Shown: positions 7,905 through 14,024, counted from the first letter of the stretch. The stretch: 15,012 nt of DNA from an uncultured Clostridia bacterium (GCA_904501865.1 CAJGCF010000037.1:1-15012); one strand, 5' to 3'. Translations and numbers: made by a program. Notes: generated by a model from the sequence alone, not told the origin.

Positions 7905-8635
7905 TATTCCTCACCTCCGCTCGTAAATCGGCATCCCGCCTGAGCCGACAACAGCTCGGGCAGTATGTCCTCCTTTGAGCCGTAAGCGGCTATCTTTCCG
8001 TTAGCGATGACTACTATCTTATCAGCAATATCAAGTATTCTCTCCTGATGCGAGATGATAAGTATATTTCCGTGAGTTTTTTCGTGCATCTTCTCGAACA
8101 CCTTGATAAGATTGTTAAAGCTCCACAGGTCAATTCCCGCCTCGGGCTCGTCAAACACGGAGAACTTAGTTCCCCTTGCGTTTATCATTGCTATCTCTAT
8201 TCTCTTAAGCTCTCCCCCAGATAGAGACTCGTTGACCTCTCGGTTTACGTACTCCTTGGCGCAAAGTCCTACCTCTGAGAGATATTTACACGCCTCGGAC
8301 ACCGAAATTTTTTCTCCCGCGGCGAGAGATATAAGATCCTTGACCGTTATGCCCTTAAAGCGCACGGGCTGCTGAAAGGCGTAGCTTATTCCAGCCTTTG
8401 AGCGCTCTGTTATACTCATATCCGTTATATCAACGCCGTCGAGTATAATGCGTCCGCTATCGGGATTGATTATTCCCGCAATAAGCTTTGCAAGTGTTGA
8501 TTTGCCCGAGCCGTTAGGTCCGGTTACGGCGACAAATCTTTCGTTTATTGTAAGACTTACGTTGTCAAGTATGCGGTTTTCCGCGCCTGTTTTTTCGTCC
8601 TTGACCGTATAAGTCACGTTCTTTATTTCTAACAC
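7904..8635 (-). CDS. sufC: SufC-like Fe-S assembly ATPase (SmsC)
   Basis: This is an ABC-type ATPase of 243 residues that powers Fe-S cluster assembly as the partner of the next gene, with no membrane subunit. Motifs in order are GPNGSGKST at 39-47 (Walker A), the Q-loop in AFQQPVRFKGITV (SufC-like), LSGGE at 138-142 (signature) and KFSVFDEPEAGIDL (Walker B and D-loop; FDEPEAGIDL is at 161-170). The switch His196 follows in IISHQERI. The DEPEAGID and GGELKRIEIA segments are characteristic of SufC rather than transporters. The start was set at GTG 8635, because AGGAGG lies at 8647-8642, 6 nt upstream, and the protein then begins MLEIKNV. An upstream in-frame GTG at 8659 would place that ribosome site inside the gene. 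It is the first gene of the operon. Confidence 0.93.
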   Translation of the reverse strand: MLEIKNVTYTVKDEKTGAENRILDNVSLTINERFVAVTGPNGSGKSTLAKLIAGIINPDSGRIILDGVDITDMSITERSKAGISYAFQQPVRFKGITVKDLISLAAGEKISVSEACKYLSEVGLCAKEYVNREVNESLSGGELKRIEIAMINARGTKFSVFDEPEAGIDLWSFNNLIKVFEKMHEKTHGNILIISHQERILDIADKIVVIANGKIAAYGSKEDILPELLSAQAGCRFTSGGEE

Positions 8636-8641
8636 AGTTTT

Positions 8642-8647
8642 CCTCCT
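8642..8647 (-). promoter_or_regulatory. Ribosome binding site that fixes the sufC GTG start
   Basis: The - strand reads AAAAGGAGGAAAACTGTG: a full AGGAGG with 6-nt spacing to GTG at 8635. This decides against the longer in-frame start at 8659. Confidence 0.85.
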
Positions 8648-8728
8648 TTTCTCCGTCACTTATATATAACAACGAGGGTTAATTTACATTTTATTTGAAA
8701 ATCGGTAAAATTCCCGATCCTTCTTATA

Positions 8729-8757
8729 ATTTTACCATAAAATGCTCATTAAATCAA
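8729..8757 (-). promoter_or_regulatory. Promoter of the sufC-sufB-ftr-trxA operon
   Basis: On the - strand TTGATT (8757-8752) is followed after 17 nt by TAAAAT (8734-8729), with TGG just before the -10 giving an extended -10. Transcription would start near 8722, leaving a leader of about 87 nt before the sufC GTG. At the 5' end of this leader ATCGG and CCGAT (8701-8705 and 8714-8718) can form a small hairpin. I saw no palindrome that I could tie to IscR/SufR-type regulators. Confidence 0.65.
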
Positions 8758-8789
8758 TAGGTTTATAAAATTTATACGTCTCTGCCAAC

Positions 8790-8819
8790 AAAAAATACGA
8801 GGAATTCCCCGTATTTTTT
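8790..8819 (-). terminator. Intrinsic terminator of trxB
   Basis: A 10-bp outer stem (8790-8799 with 8810-8819) continues on the - strand RNA through a G-U pair and two G-C pairs around an AATT loop, then ends in a run of six T. It lies 9 nt past the trxB stop. On the + strand the G-U pair becomes an A-C mismatch, so the - strand direction is the functional one. Confidence 0.88.
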
Positions 8820-8828
8820 GAATCTGCA

Positions 8829-9737
8829 TTATTTATCAAGATATCTGCAAGCGGCAAGGGCTGCTATAGCTCCATCTCCGCAAGCGGTTGCTATCTGACG
8901 AATATTTTTAGTTCTGCAATCTCCCGCGACAAAAAGTCCTTCTGTGTCTGTCAGGCAACTCTCGTCGGAAATTATATATCCTCTGTCCGAGAGTGAAACA
9001 AGATTTTTATATCTTTCATTCTCAGGCACCTGGCCGATAGCCACGAACATTCCGTCAAGGTCAAGTCTTGTTTTCTCTCCGCTTTCCGTGTTTTTGATAA
9101 CTATACCGTCAAACGTATCAAGACCGAGTATCTCCTCGACTGTACAGCTAAATATAAACTCAACGTTGTCTCTTTCACGGAGTATCGCCGCGAGCTTTTC
9201 TTCTCCTGTCAGACGGTCGAGATTCTGTACCACGTAGACCTTTTCACAGCCGTCGGAAAGCATAATAGCCTCCTGAAGCGCCGAGTTTCCTCCTCCAATG
9301 ACCGCTACGGTCTTATTGACGTAAAATGCTCCGTCACATACCGCGCAGAAGGAAATGCCCTCGCCTATGAAATCCTCCTCCTTGGAAAGTCCGAGAAGGC
9401 GGTGCTTTGAGCCCGTCGCTATAATGACGGTATGCGCCATAAACTCGCCGTCGTCACAGACAACACAGAATATTCCGTTCTCCTCCTTGCGTATTGCGGT
9501 GACCTCCTGCATATCTATATCGGCTCCGAGGGATACTGCCTGATCCACAAGCTTTTCGGCAAGCTCGTTGCCGCTTATCTGATTAAATCCGGGGTAGTTT
9601 TCAATTTTAGGTGAAAAGGTCATTTGTCCTCCGAACATTCCCTTTTCAAGCACCAGAACGCTTTTTTCCGCTCTGCGCGCATATATGGCGGCGGTAAGAC
9701 CCGCGGGGCCTGCGCCTACAACGATTATATCATACAT
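8829..9737 (-). CDS. trxB: Thioredoxin-disulfide reductase-like flavoprotein
   Basis: This 302-residue low-molecular-weight TrxR-like protein belongs to the family whose members reduce thioredoxin or glutaredoxin-like partners through FAD and a CxxC disulfide. GAGPAG at 8-13 binds FAD, CAVC at 131-134 is the redox-active pair, and GLFVAGDC (Asp273) plus IRQIATACGDG close the FAD site. The second dinucleotide domain is atypical. The glycine motif reads GGGNSALQEA (148-157) where GGGDSAxEEA is usual. The HRRxxxR segment that grips the NADPH 2'-phosphate is replaced by VVQNLDRLTGE (169-179), so the donor may be NADH or ferredoxin rather than NADPH. The ATG at 9737 has only a weak ribosome site (GAAAG) and overlaps the end of a possible small ORF. 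It lies 126 nt after nrdD and probably shares its transcript. Confidence 0.9.
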   Translation of the reverse strand: MYDIIVVGAGPAGLTAAIYARRAEKSVLVLEKGMFGGQMTFSPKIENYPGFNQISGNELAEKLVDQAVSLGADIDMQEVTAIRKEENGIFCVVCDDGEFMAHTVIIATGSKHRLLGLSKEEDFIGEGISFCAVCDGAFYVNKTVAVIGGGNSALQEAIMLSDGCEKVYVVQNLDRLTGEEKLAAILRERDNVEFIFSCTVEEILGLDTFDGIVIKNTESGEKTRLDLDGMFVAIGQVPENERYKNLVSLSDRGYIISDESCLTDTEGLFVAGDCRTKNIRQIATACGDGAIAALAACRYLDK

Positions 9738-9819
9738 GATCTTTCACATTCCTGAGCCTCAATGGCTCACAGCCGACCTTTCTTTCAGTCTCTATGATTG
9801 TTTTTGGCAATCCGCCCAT
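9730..9819 (-). CDS. Possible 29-codon ORF between nrdD and trxB
   Basis: This ATG-started frame of 29 codons begins MGGLPKTIIE. Its stop (9732-9730) overlaps the trxB start by 8 nt, the kind of overlap seen in translational coupling, and trxB itself has a poor ribosome site. The same frame is open further upstream into nrdD, where it contains LPKEI, a near-repeat of LPKTI. I recognise no family. Against it, the start codon lies in the arm of a strong hairpin (9806-9849) and the purines before it (GGGAAG) are too close to the ATG for a good ribosome site. It could be a short regulatory peptide, a degraded gene end, or chance. Confidence 0.3.
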   Translation of the reverse strand: MGGLPKTIIETERKVGCEPLRLRNVKDHV

Positions 9820-9849
9820 TTCTTCCCGAATTTCCTTGGGCAGATTGCC
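9806..9849 (-). other. Strong hairpin in the nrdD-trxB spacer
   Basis: The arms 9806-9818 and 9837-9849 pair over 13 bp around an 18-nt loop. The single non-Watson-Crick position is a G-U pair in the - strand RNA but an A-C mismatch on the + strand, which points to a role in the nrdD-trxB transcript. No T run follows on the - strand, so it is not a normal terminator. A processing or stability element, or partial attenuation, is possible. A second small hairpin (9753-9758 with 9764-9769, 6 bp) lies just before the trxB start. Confidence 0.6.
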
Positions 9850-9863
9850 ATTTTGATGCTTTA

Positions 9864-12272
9864 TTATGCCTTTTCTACAGTCTCTATGTACTTTCTTATA
9901 TTGGAAAGGTTGACTGCCTTTGCGACCTCTTTGCCATCTTCGACTACTACGAGTGTGGGAGCCTGCTTGATCTCGAATTTTTCAACGAGCTCTGCGCTCT
10001 CCTCCGCATAAACCTTCTCATAAGCTATACCTGCTTTATCAAGGAATATAGCGGCCATCTTACAGTTGGGACAGGTCTTTGTTGCGAAAAGCAATATCCC
10101 ATTCTCGCACTCACAGCACTCCTTCTCTGCCTGAGGCGGAACCGCATTGACTGTTCTTACGCCGTCAGCACCGATATTGATCTCAGGGTGAAGCTCGTTG
10201 GAACGGTCGATATTATAGGTTCTTCTCTCCTTGAACTCCTGGCTCTTACCGTCGTTCCAAGCCTGAACGGGACGGTAGTATCCTGTAATACGGCTATACA
10301 CCTCTGTGTTCTTTCCGCACTTGGGACACTGATATACCTCTCCGTTGATGTATCCGTGCTCGGTACATACGCTATACGTAGGAGACATAGTGTAGTAAGG
10401 GAGCTTGTAGTTCTCCGCGATCTTACGAACGAGATTTGCCGCACTCTTCCAAGTGGGGAGCTTCTCGCCAAGGAAGGCGTGGAATACCGTTCCCGACGTG
10501 TAGAGTGTCTGGAGCTCGTCCTGAATATCAAGAGCAGCGAAGATATCCTCTGTAAAGCCTACGGGCAGGTGGGAGGAGTTGGTGTAATAGGGAGCCTTAT
10601 CATTATCGGTAGCGGTAATGATGTCGGGCCATCTCTTTCTGTCGTGCTTCGCAAAACGGTAAGAGGTGGACTCTGCGGGAGTGGCCTCGAGGTTATATAG
10701 GTCTCCGTACATTTCCTGATAGTCGGAAAGTCTTTCTCTCATATGGTTGAGCACTTCCTTGGAGAACTCCTGAGTCTCCTTGTGAGTCATATCGGCGCGG
10801 AGCCACTTTGCGTTAAGACCCACCTCATTCATACCAACGAGACCGATAGTCGAGAAGTGGTTGTTAAAGGTGCCGAGATATCTCTTGGTGTAGGGATAAA
10901 GTCCCTCTTCAAGCAGCTTTGTGATGACGGTTCTCTTTATCTTGAGAGAACGAGCAGAGATATCCATAAGCTTATCGAGTCTCTTGTAGAAGTCCTCTGC
11001 ATCGGTTGCCTGATAAGCTATTTTGGGCATATTGATGGTTACGACACCAACAGATCCCGTAGACTCACCAGAGCCAAAGTATCCGCCCGATTTCTTGCGG
11101 AGCTCACGGAGGTCAAGACGGAGACGGCAGCACATGGAACGAACGTCTGAGGGCTCCATATCCGAGTTGATGTAGTTGGAGAAATAAGGGGTTCCGTACT
11201 TTGCGGTCATCTCAAAGAGAAGCTGGTTGTTCTCTGTCTCAGACCAGTCAAAGTCACGGGTGATGGAATACGTGGGGATAGGATACTGGAATCCACGGCC
11301 GTTAGCGTCACCCTCGATCATTATCTCGATGAACGCCTTATTGACCATATCCATTTCCTTCTTACAGTCCTTGTACTTGAAGTCCATTTCCTTGCCGCCA
11401 ACTATACAGTTGAGCTCTGCGAGGTCATTGGGAACTGTCCAGTCAAGAGTGATGTTGGTAAAGGGAGACTGCGTACCCCAACGCGAAGGTGTGTTTACAC
11501 CGTAAATAAATGACTGTATGCACTGCTTGACCTCTTTGTAGGAAAGGTTGTCCACCTTTACAAAGGGAGCAAGATATGTATCAAAGGATGAGAAAGCCTG
11601 CGCACCCGCCCACTCGTTCTGCATAATTCCCAGGAAGTTTACCATTTGGTTACAGAGAGTCGACAGATGTCCCGCAGGGGAGGATGTGATCTTACCGGTA
11701 ACGCCGCCAAGACCCTCCTGAATGAGCTGCTTTAACGACCAGCCTGCGCAATATCCCGTAAGCATGGAGAGGTCGTGTATATGTATATCCGCGTTTCTGT
11801 GCGCGTTACCAATCTCGTCATCATATATCTCGGAGAGCCAATAGTTAGCGGTGATGGCTCCGGAGTTGGAAAGGATAAGTCCTCCTACAGAATAGGTAAC
11901 GGTGGAGTTCTCTTTTACTCTCCAGTCGTTCATCTTGAGGTACTTGTCCACGGTCTCCTTGTAGTCGAGCGCGGTATTACCGAGATTACGAAGCTTCTCT
12001 CTCTGGCGGCGGTACAAAATGTACGCCTTTGCAACGTCAGCATATCCCGCCTGAACGAGAACAGACTCAACGCTGTCCTGTATGTCCTCAACGGCTATGA
12101 TGCCGTCCTTGATCTTTGATGAAAAGTCTGCTGTGACCTTAAGCGCCAAAAAGTCGATCACGTCCTGATTGAACTGTTTTTCCTGAGCCTCAAACGCAAG
12201 CTTGATAGCGTCAGAGATCTTTGTAAGACTAAAGTCTACGATTTTTCCGTCTCTTTTTTGTACGTTATACAT
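9864..12272 (-). CDS. nrdD: Anaerobic (class III) ribonucleoside-triphosphate reductase with C-terminal glutaredoxin-like domain
   Basis: This 802-residue glycyl radical enzyme reduces NTPs to dNTPs without oxygen. Residues 1-about 92 form an ATP-cone allosteric domain (KRDGKIVDFSLTKISDAI). The catalytic barrel carries HIHDLSMLTGYCAGWSL (Cys175) and RSMCCRLRLDLREL (Cys381, Cys382), the likely active-site cysteines. Zinc ligands are Cys636, His639, Cys649 and Cys652. RITGYYRP at 661-668 places the radical at Gly664. Ordinary NrdD ends soon after this motif. Here a linker rich in charged residues leads to residues about 725-802, a glutaredoxin/thioredoxin-like domain with TCPNC (Cys734, Cys737) and a cis-proline at APTLVV. 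The domain could deliver reducing electrons to the active site in cis. GAGGAGAGAGT precedes the ATG. It is driven by an NrdR-controlled promoter, and nrdG lies upstream. The reductase class (thiol- rather than formate-using) is inference. Confidence 0.96.
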   Translation of the reverse strand: MYNVQKRDGKIVDFSLTKISDAIKLAFEAQEKQFNQDVIDFLALKVTADFSSKIKDGIIAVEDIQDSVESVLVQAGYADVAKAYILYRRQREKLRNLGNTALDYKETVDKYLKMNDWRVKENSTVTYSVGGLILSNSGAITANYWLSEIYDDEIGNAHRNADIHIHDLSMLTGYCAGWSLKQLIQEGLGGVTGKITSSPAGHLSTLCNQMVNFLGIMQNEWAGAQAFSSFDTYLAPFVKVDNLSYKEVKQCIQSFIYGVNTPSRWGTQSPFTNITLDWTVPNDLAELNCIVGGKEMDFKYKDCKKEMDMVNKAFIEIMIEGDANGRGFQYPIPTYSITRDFDWSETENNQLLFEMTAKYGTPYFSNYINSDMEPSDVRSMCCRLRLDLRELRKKSGGYFGSGESTGSVGVVTINMPKIAYQATDAEDFYKRLDKLMDISARSLKIKRTVITKLLEEGLYPYTKRYLGTFNNHFSTIGLVGMNEVGLNAKWLRADMTHKETQEFSKEVLNHMRERLSDYQEMYGDLYNLEATPAESTSYRFAKHDRKRWPDIITATDNDKAPYYTNSSHLPVGFTEDIFAALDIQDELQTLYTSGTVFHAFLGEKLPTWKSAANLVRKIAENYKLPYYTMSPTYSVCTEHGYINGEVYQCPKCGKNTEVYSRITGYYRPVQAWNDGKSQEFKERRTYNIDRSNELHPEINIGADGVRTVNAVPPQAEKECCECENGILLFATKTCPNCKMAAIFLDKAGIAYEKVYAEESAELVEKFEIKQAPTLVVVEDGKEVAKAVNLSNIRKYIETVEKA

Positions 12273-12386
12273 ACTCTCTCCTCGTCTTTTTTATATTAAT
12301 ATTTTTAAACAATGGGAATTCCCTTTGTGCGTATAGGTTTACGCAAAAAGGGCATAAAATGGGCGCGGACTGCTCATCCGCGCCGC
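12273..12386 (-). promoter_or_regulatory. nrdD 5' leader with two stable hairpins
   Basis: The predicted transcript begins near 12386 and runs straight into an 8-bp GC-rich hairpin (12362-12369 with 12377-12384, 7-nt loop). A second stem follows of 13 positions with one mismatch (12321-12333 with 12340-12352, 6-nt loop), beside the palindrome GGGAATTCCC (12314-12323). Neither is followed by a convincing T run, so they do not look like simple terminators. The ribosome site and ATG lie in an unpaired AT-rich tail. The stems may protect the mRNA 5' end or act in regulation. No known riboswitch class was recognised. Confidence 0.55.
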
Positions 12387-12392
12387 ATTAGC

Positions 12393-12421
12393 ATTATACT
12401 ATATTTAGTGTCGCTTGTCAA
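12393..12421 (-). promoter_or_regulatory. Consensus sigma-A promoter of nrdD
   Basis: On the - strand TTGACA (12421-12416), exactly 17 nt, then TATAAT (12398-12393): both hexamers match the consensus perfectly. The spacer is nearly filled by an NrdR box, so an intrinsically strong promoter appears to be held down by repressor. Predicted start is near 12386. Confidence 0.9.
12396..12411. promoter_or_regulatory. NrdR box 1 (proximal)
   Basis: ATACTATATTTAGTGT fits the NrdR operator acaCwAtATaTwGtgt with the C and G anchors at 12399 and 12408. It covers the promoter spacer and three bases of the -10, where the repressor would block RNA polymerase. The nrdR gene is not in the window. Confidence 0.85.
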
Positions 12422-12427
12422 GTACAA

Positions 12428-12443
12428 ATACTAAATATTGTGT
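12428..12443. promoter_or_regulatory. NrdR box 2 (middle)
   Basis: ATACTAAATATTGTGT matches the NrdR operator with anchors at 12431 and 12440. It is just upstream of the nrdD -35 and exactly 32 nt from box 1, about three helical turns, the spacing known for paired NrdR boxes. Confidence 0.85.
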
Positions 12444-12459
12444 TTTTTTAAAAAATTCG

Positions 12460-12475
12460 GCACAATATATAGTTT
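12460..12475. promoter_or_regulatory. NrdR box 3 (distal, overlapping the nrdG stop)
   Basis: GCACAATATATAGTTT has a perfect core CAATATATAG (12463-12472) for the NrdR consensus. It is again exactly 32 nt from the preceding box. Its end overlaps the nrdG stop codon at 12476-12474, so the operator extends into the upstream gene. Two boxes are usual, and this third is an extra site. Confidence 0.72.
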
Positions 12476-13178
12476 ACACCCCTCTAAGTTGTGCATTTGG
12501 CACAAAAGGCAGAATTTTGTCGAGAAGTTCCCTCATTTCAGTATCACTGTACGGCTCTATTTTATCGCCGATTATGTCTCCTGAATCCTTGAATTGCTGA
12601 ATGAAATATTTTTCATATCCGCGCAGCCACTCACCTATTCTGACTATATCTTCGGGAGTGTGAAAATTCTTGCACACGGTAGTCCTGAACTCAAAATCCA
12701 CGTATCCCTGCATTAAGAAATCCTTGCTCTCCTCAATAGGCGCAAGGTCGTAGCAGTCACCAAGCCCTACCGTCTCACCGTATCTTTCCCGACAATTCTT
12801 TATATCCATAGCAACGTAATCAAGCAGACCGTCACTAACAAGACGCTCAAGAATGGTGGGTGAGGTTCCGTTCGTGTCAAGCTTGACCTTATAACCAAGA
12901 GCCTTGGCATCCTTTATAAAGTCGTAAAGCCCCGGCATAAGAGTGGGCTCTCCGCCCGTTATAGCCACGCCGTCCAATATTCCCACTCTTTTATTGAGAA
13001 AATACATTATCTCCTCGTTTGTGTACATTTTCTGCTCCTGCGCACGTACAACGAGCGATGCGTTGTGGCAGAACGGACACCGCATATTACACCCCTTTGT
13101 AAACAGAGTGCAGGCAACGTACCCCGGAAAATCCAGAAGTGTCAGCTTCTGCAGCCCTGCAAAAATACTTTTATCCAT
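12474..13178 (-). CDS. nrdG: Anaerobic ribonucleotide reductase activating enzyme (radical SAM)
   Basis: This 234-residue radical-SAM protein installs the glycyl radical on NrdD using S-adenosylmethionine and a [4Fe-4S] cluster. The cluster motif CNMRCPFC has Cys30, Cys34 and Cys37 (CxxxCxxC), preceded by LTLLDFPGYVACTLFTKGC, which is typical of the NrdG2-like longer activases. AITGGEPTL carries the SAM-amino Gly-Gly-Glu at 75-77. VKLDTNGT and YVAMDIKN are further radical-SAM barrel strands. At 234 residues it is longer than E. coli NrdG (about 154) but normal for the clostridial form often annotated as an anaerobic RNR activating protein. The ATG at 13178 has no clear Shine-Dalgarno and lies 18 nt after lexA, so coupling to lexA translation is plausible. 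It precedes nrdD, the reverse of the common nrdD-nrdG order. Confidence 0.94.
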   Translation of the reverse strand: MDKSIFAGLQKLTLLDFPGYVACTLFTKGCNMRCPFCHNASLVVRAQEQKMYTNEEIMYFLNKRVGILDGVAITGGEPTLMPGLYDFIKDAKALGYKVKLDTNGTSPTILERLVSDGLLDYVAMDIKNCRERYGETVGLGDCYDLAPIEESKDFLMQGYVDFEFRTTVCKNFHTPEDIVRIGEWLRGYEKYFIQQFKDSGDIIGDKIEPYSDTEMRELLDKILPFVPNAQLRGV

Positions 13179-13196
13179 ATTATATACCGAGCGGCT

Positions 13197-13793
13197 TTAT
13201 GCGTAATTGCGCTGAATAGCCAATACCTTTCCAAGTATGATTACCTCATCGGTAATTATAGGAGACATCGTGCTATTCTCGGGCTGAAGTCTGTAATGTC
13301 CGTCCTCTCGGTAGAATGTCTTGACAGTAGCCTCATTCTCAAGCAGAGCGACGACTATCTCGCCATTCTCAGCATAGCAGGTCTTCTCGGCAATTATCAT
13401 ATCGCCGTCAAGTATTCCCGCCTCTATCATACTCTCACCCTTAACACGCAGAGCAAACATTTCGTCAGACGAGCGATTTCCGCCCATAAATCCTATATAC
13501 CCCTCAAAATTTTCCTCTGCCAATATTGGCTGTCCCGCGGTTATGGTTCCGAGCACGGGGACTGCCGATATCTTCGGCATATTGTCAAAGAGTGTTATGG
13601 CACGGCTCTTACCGTCTTCCTTGGTTATGTAGCCAAGCAACTCAAGTCGGTTGAGATACATGTGCACAGTTGACGTGCTTTTATAATTGAGGTCGCGGCA
13701 AACGTCACGGACAGACGGAGCATAACCATTCTCTGTCTTGAATTTTTTGATATAGTCGAAAACTTTTTGTTCCTTCGGCTTAAGCTTTTGCAT
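13197..13793 (-). CDS. lexA: SOS response repressor LexA
   Basis: This is a LexA of 198 residues, near the family average. It represses DNA-damage genes until RecA filaments trigger self-cleavage. Residues 1-about 65 are the winged helix DNA-binding domain (KEQKVFDYIKKFKTENGYAP, then SVRDVC and STSTVHMYLNRLELLGYI). The cleavage site is Ala86-Gly87 in VLGTITAGQPI. The catalytic dyad of the S24 peptidase domain is Ser121 in GESMIEAGI and Lys158 in EATVKTF. The recognition helix region reads NYKSTSTVHMYLNRL, less like the B. subtilis form, so its operator may differ from the GAAC-N4-GTTC consensus. The ATG follows AAGGAAG at normal spacing. It begins a - strand group whose next gene is nrdG, and it is divergent from pck. 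Confidence 0.96.
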   Translation of the reverse strand: MQKLKPKEQKVFDYIKKFKTENGYAPSVRDVCRDLNYKSTSTVHMYLNRLELLGYITKEDGKSRAITLFDNMPKISAVPVLGTITAGQPILAEENFEGYIGFMGGNRSSDEMFALRVKGESMIEAGILDGDMIIAEKTCYAENGEIVVALLENEATVKTFYREDGHYRLQPENSTMSPIITDEVIILGKVLAIQRNYA

Positions 13794-13843
13794 AATTTAT
13801 CTTCCTTGTTTTAGTTATGTGATACAATTCGCACAAAAAACAG

Positions 13844-13853
13844 TACAAATGTA
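13844..13853. promoter_or_regulatory. Candidate LexA operator (palindrome TACAAATGTA)
   Basis: TACAAATGTA is a TAC-N4-GTA inverted repeat lying about 5-15 nt downstream of the predicted lexA start point, where autorepression would be expected. It has the N4 spacing of Gram-positive LexA boxes but not their GAAC/GTTC arms, so assignment rests on position and symmetry. Confidence 0.3.
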
Positions 13854-13864
13854 TGCTTTTTTAT

Positions 13865-13893
13865 ATTTTATCATATTTTTTGTCTCTTGTAAA
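13865..13893 (-). promoter_or_regulatory. lexA promoter
   Basis: On the - strand TTTACA (13893-13888), 17 nt, TAAAAT (13870-13865), with TGA directly before the -10 making it an extended -10. Predicted start near 13858, leaving a leader of about 65 nt before the ATG. Confidence 0.72.
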
Positions 13894-13995
13894 TAGGTTT
13901 TTGACTTATTTTATAAATTTTTATGTCGATTATCCAAGTATTATATTTTATGGGAAATAAATTTATTAACAAATTGAAACTTTTATAAAATTCTA

Positions 13996-14024
13996 TTGAA
14001 AAGTTGCAAAAAATATAGTACAAT
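13996..14024 (+). promoter_or_regulatory. pckG promoter
   Basis: TTGAAA (13996-14001), 17 nt, TACAAT (14019-14024). The -10 lies inside the near-perfect palindrome GTACAATGTAC (14018-14028), a possible operator. Predicted start is near 14031. A second overlapping pair (TTGCAA, 16 nt, TACAAT at 14027) is possible. Confidence 0.65.

Noticed and set aside
9806..9849. Hairpin after nrdD as an intrinsic terminator
   Set aside because: On the - strand it is followed by AAAAACAATC, not a T run, so trxB probably stays on the nrdD transcript.
9798..10700. 300-codon + strand frame opposite nrdD
   Set aside because: It covers the conserved glutaredoxin, zinc and glycyl-radical parts of nrdD in antisense; no recognisable protein and no ribosome site.
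12273..12386. Adenosylcobalamin or other known riboswitch in the nrdD leader
   Set aside because: The leader is only about 114 nt and shows two simple stems; none of the conserved riboswitch core motifs I know could be seen. Cobalamin switches go with class II reductases anyway.
12422..12473. Terminator between nrdG and the nrdD promoter
   Set aside because: The only inverted match (ATATTTAGT with ACTAAATAT) comes from two NrdR boxes, is AT-only in strength and lacks a T tail.
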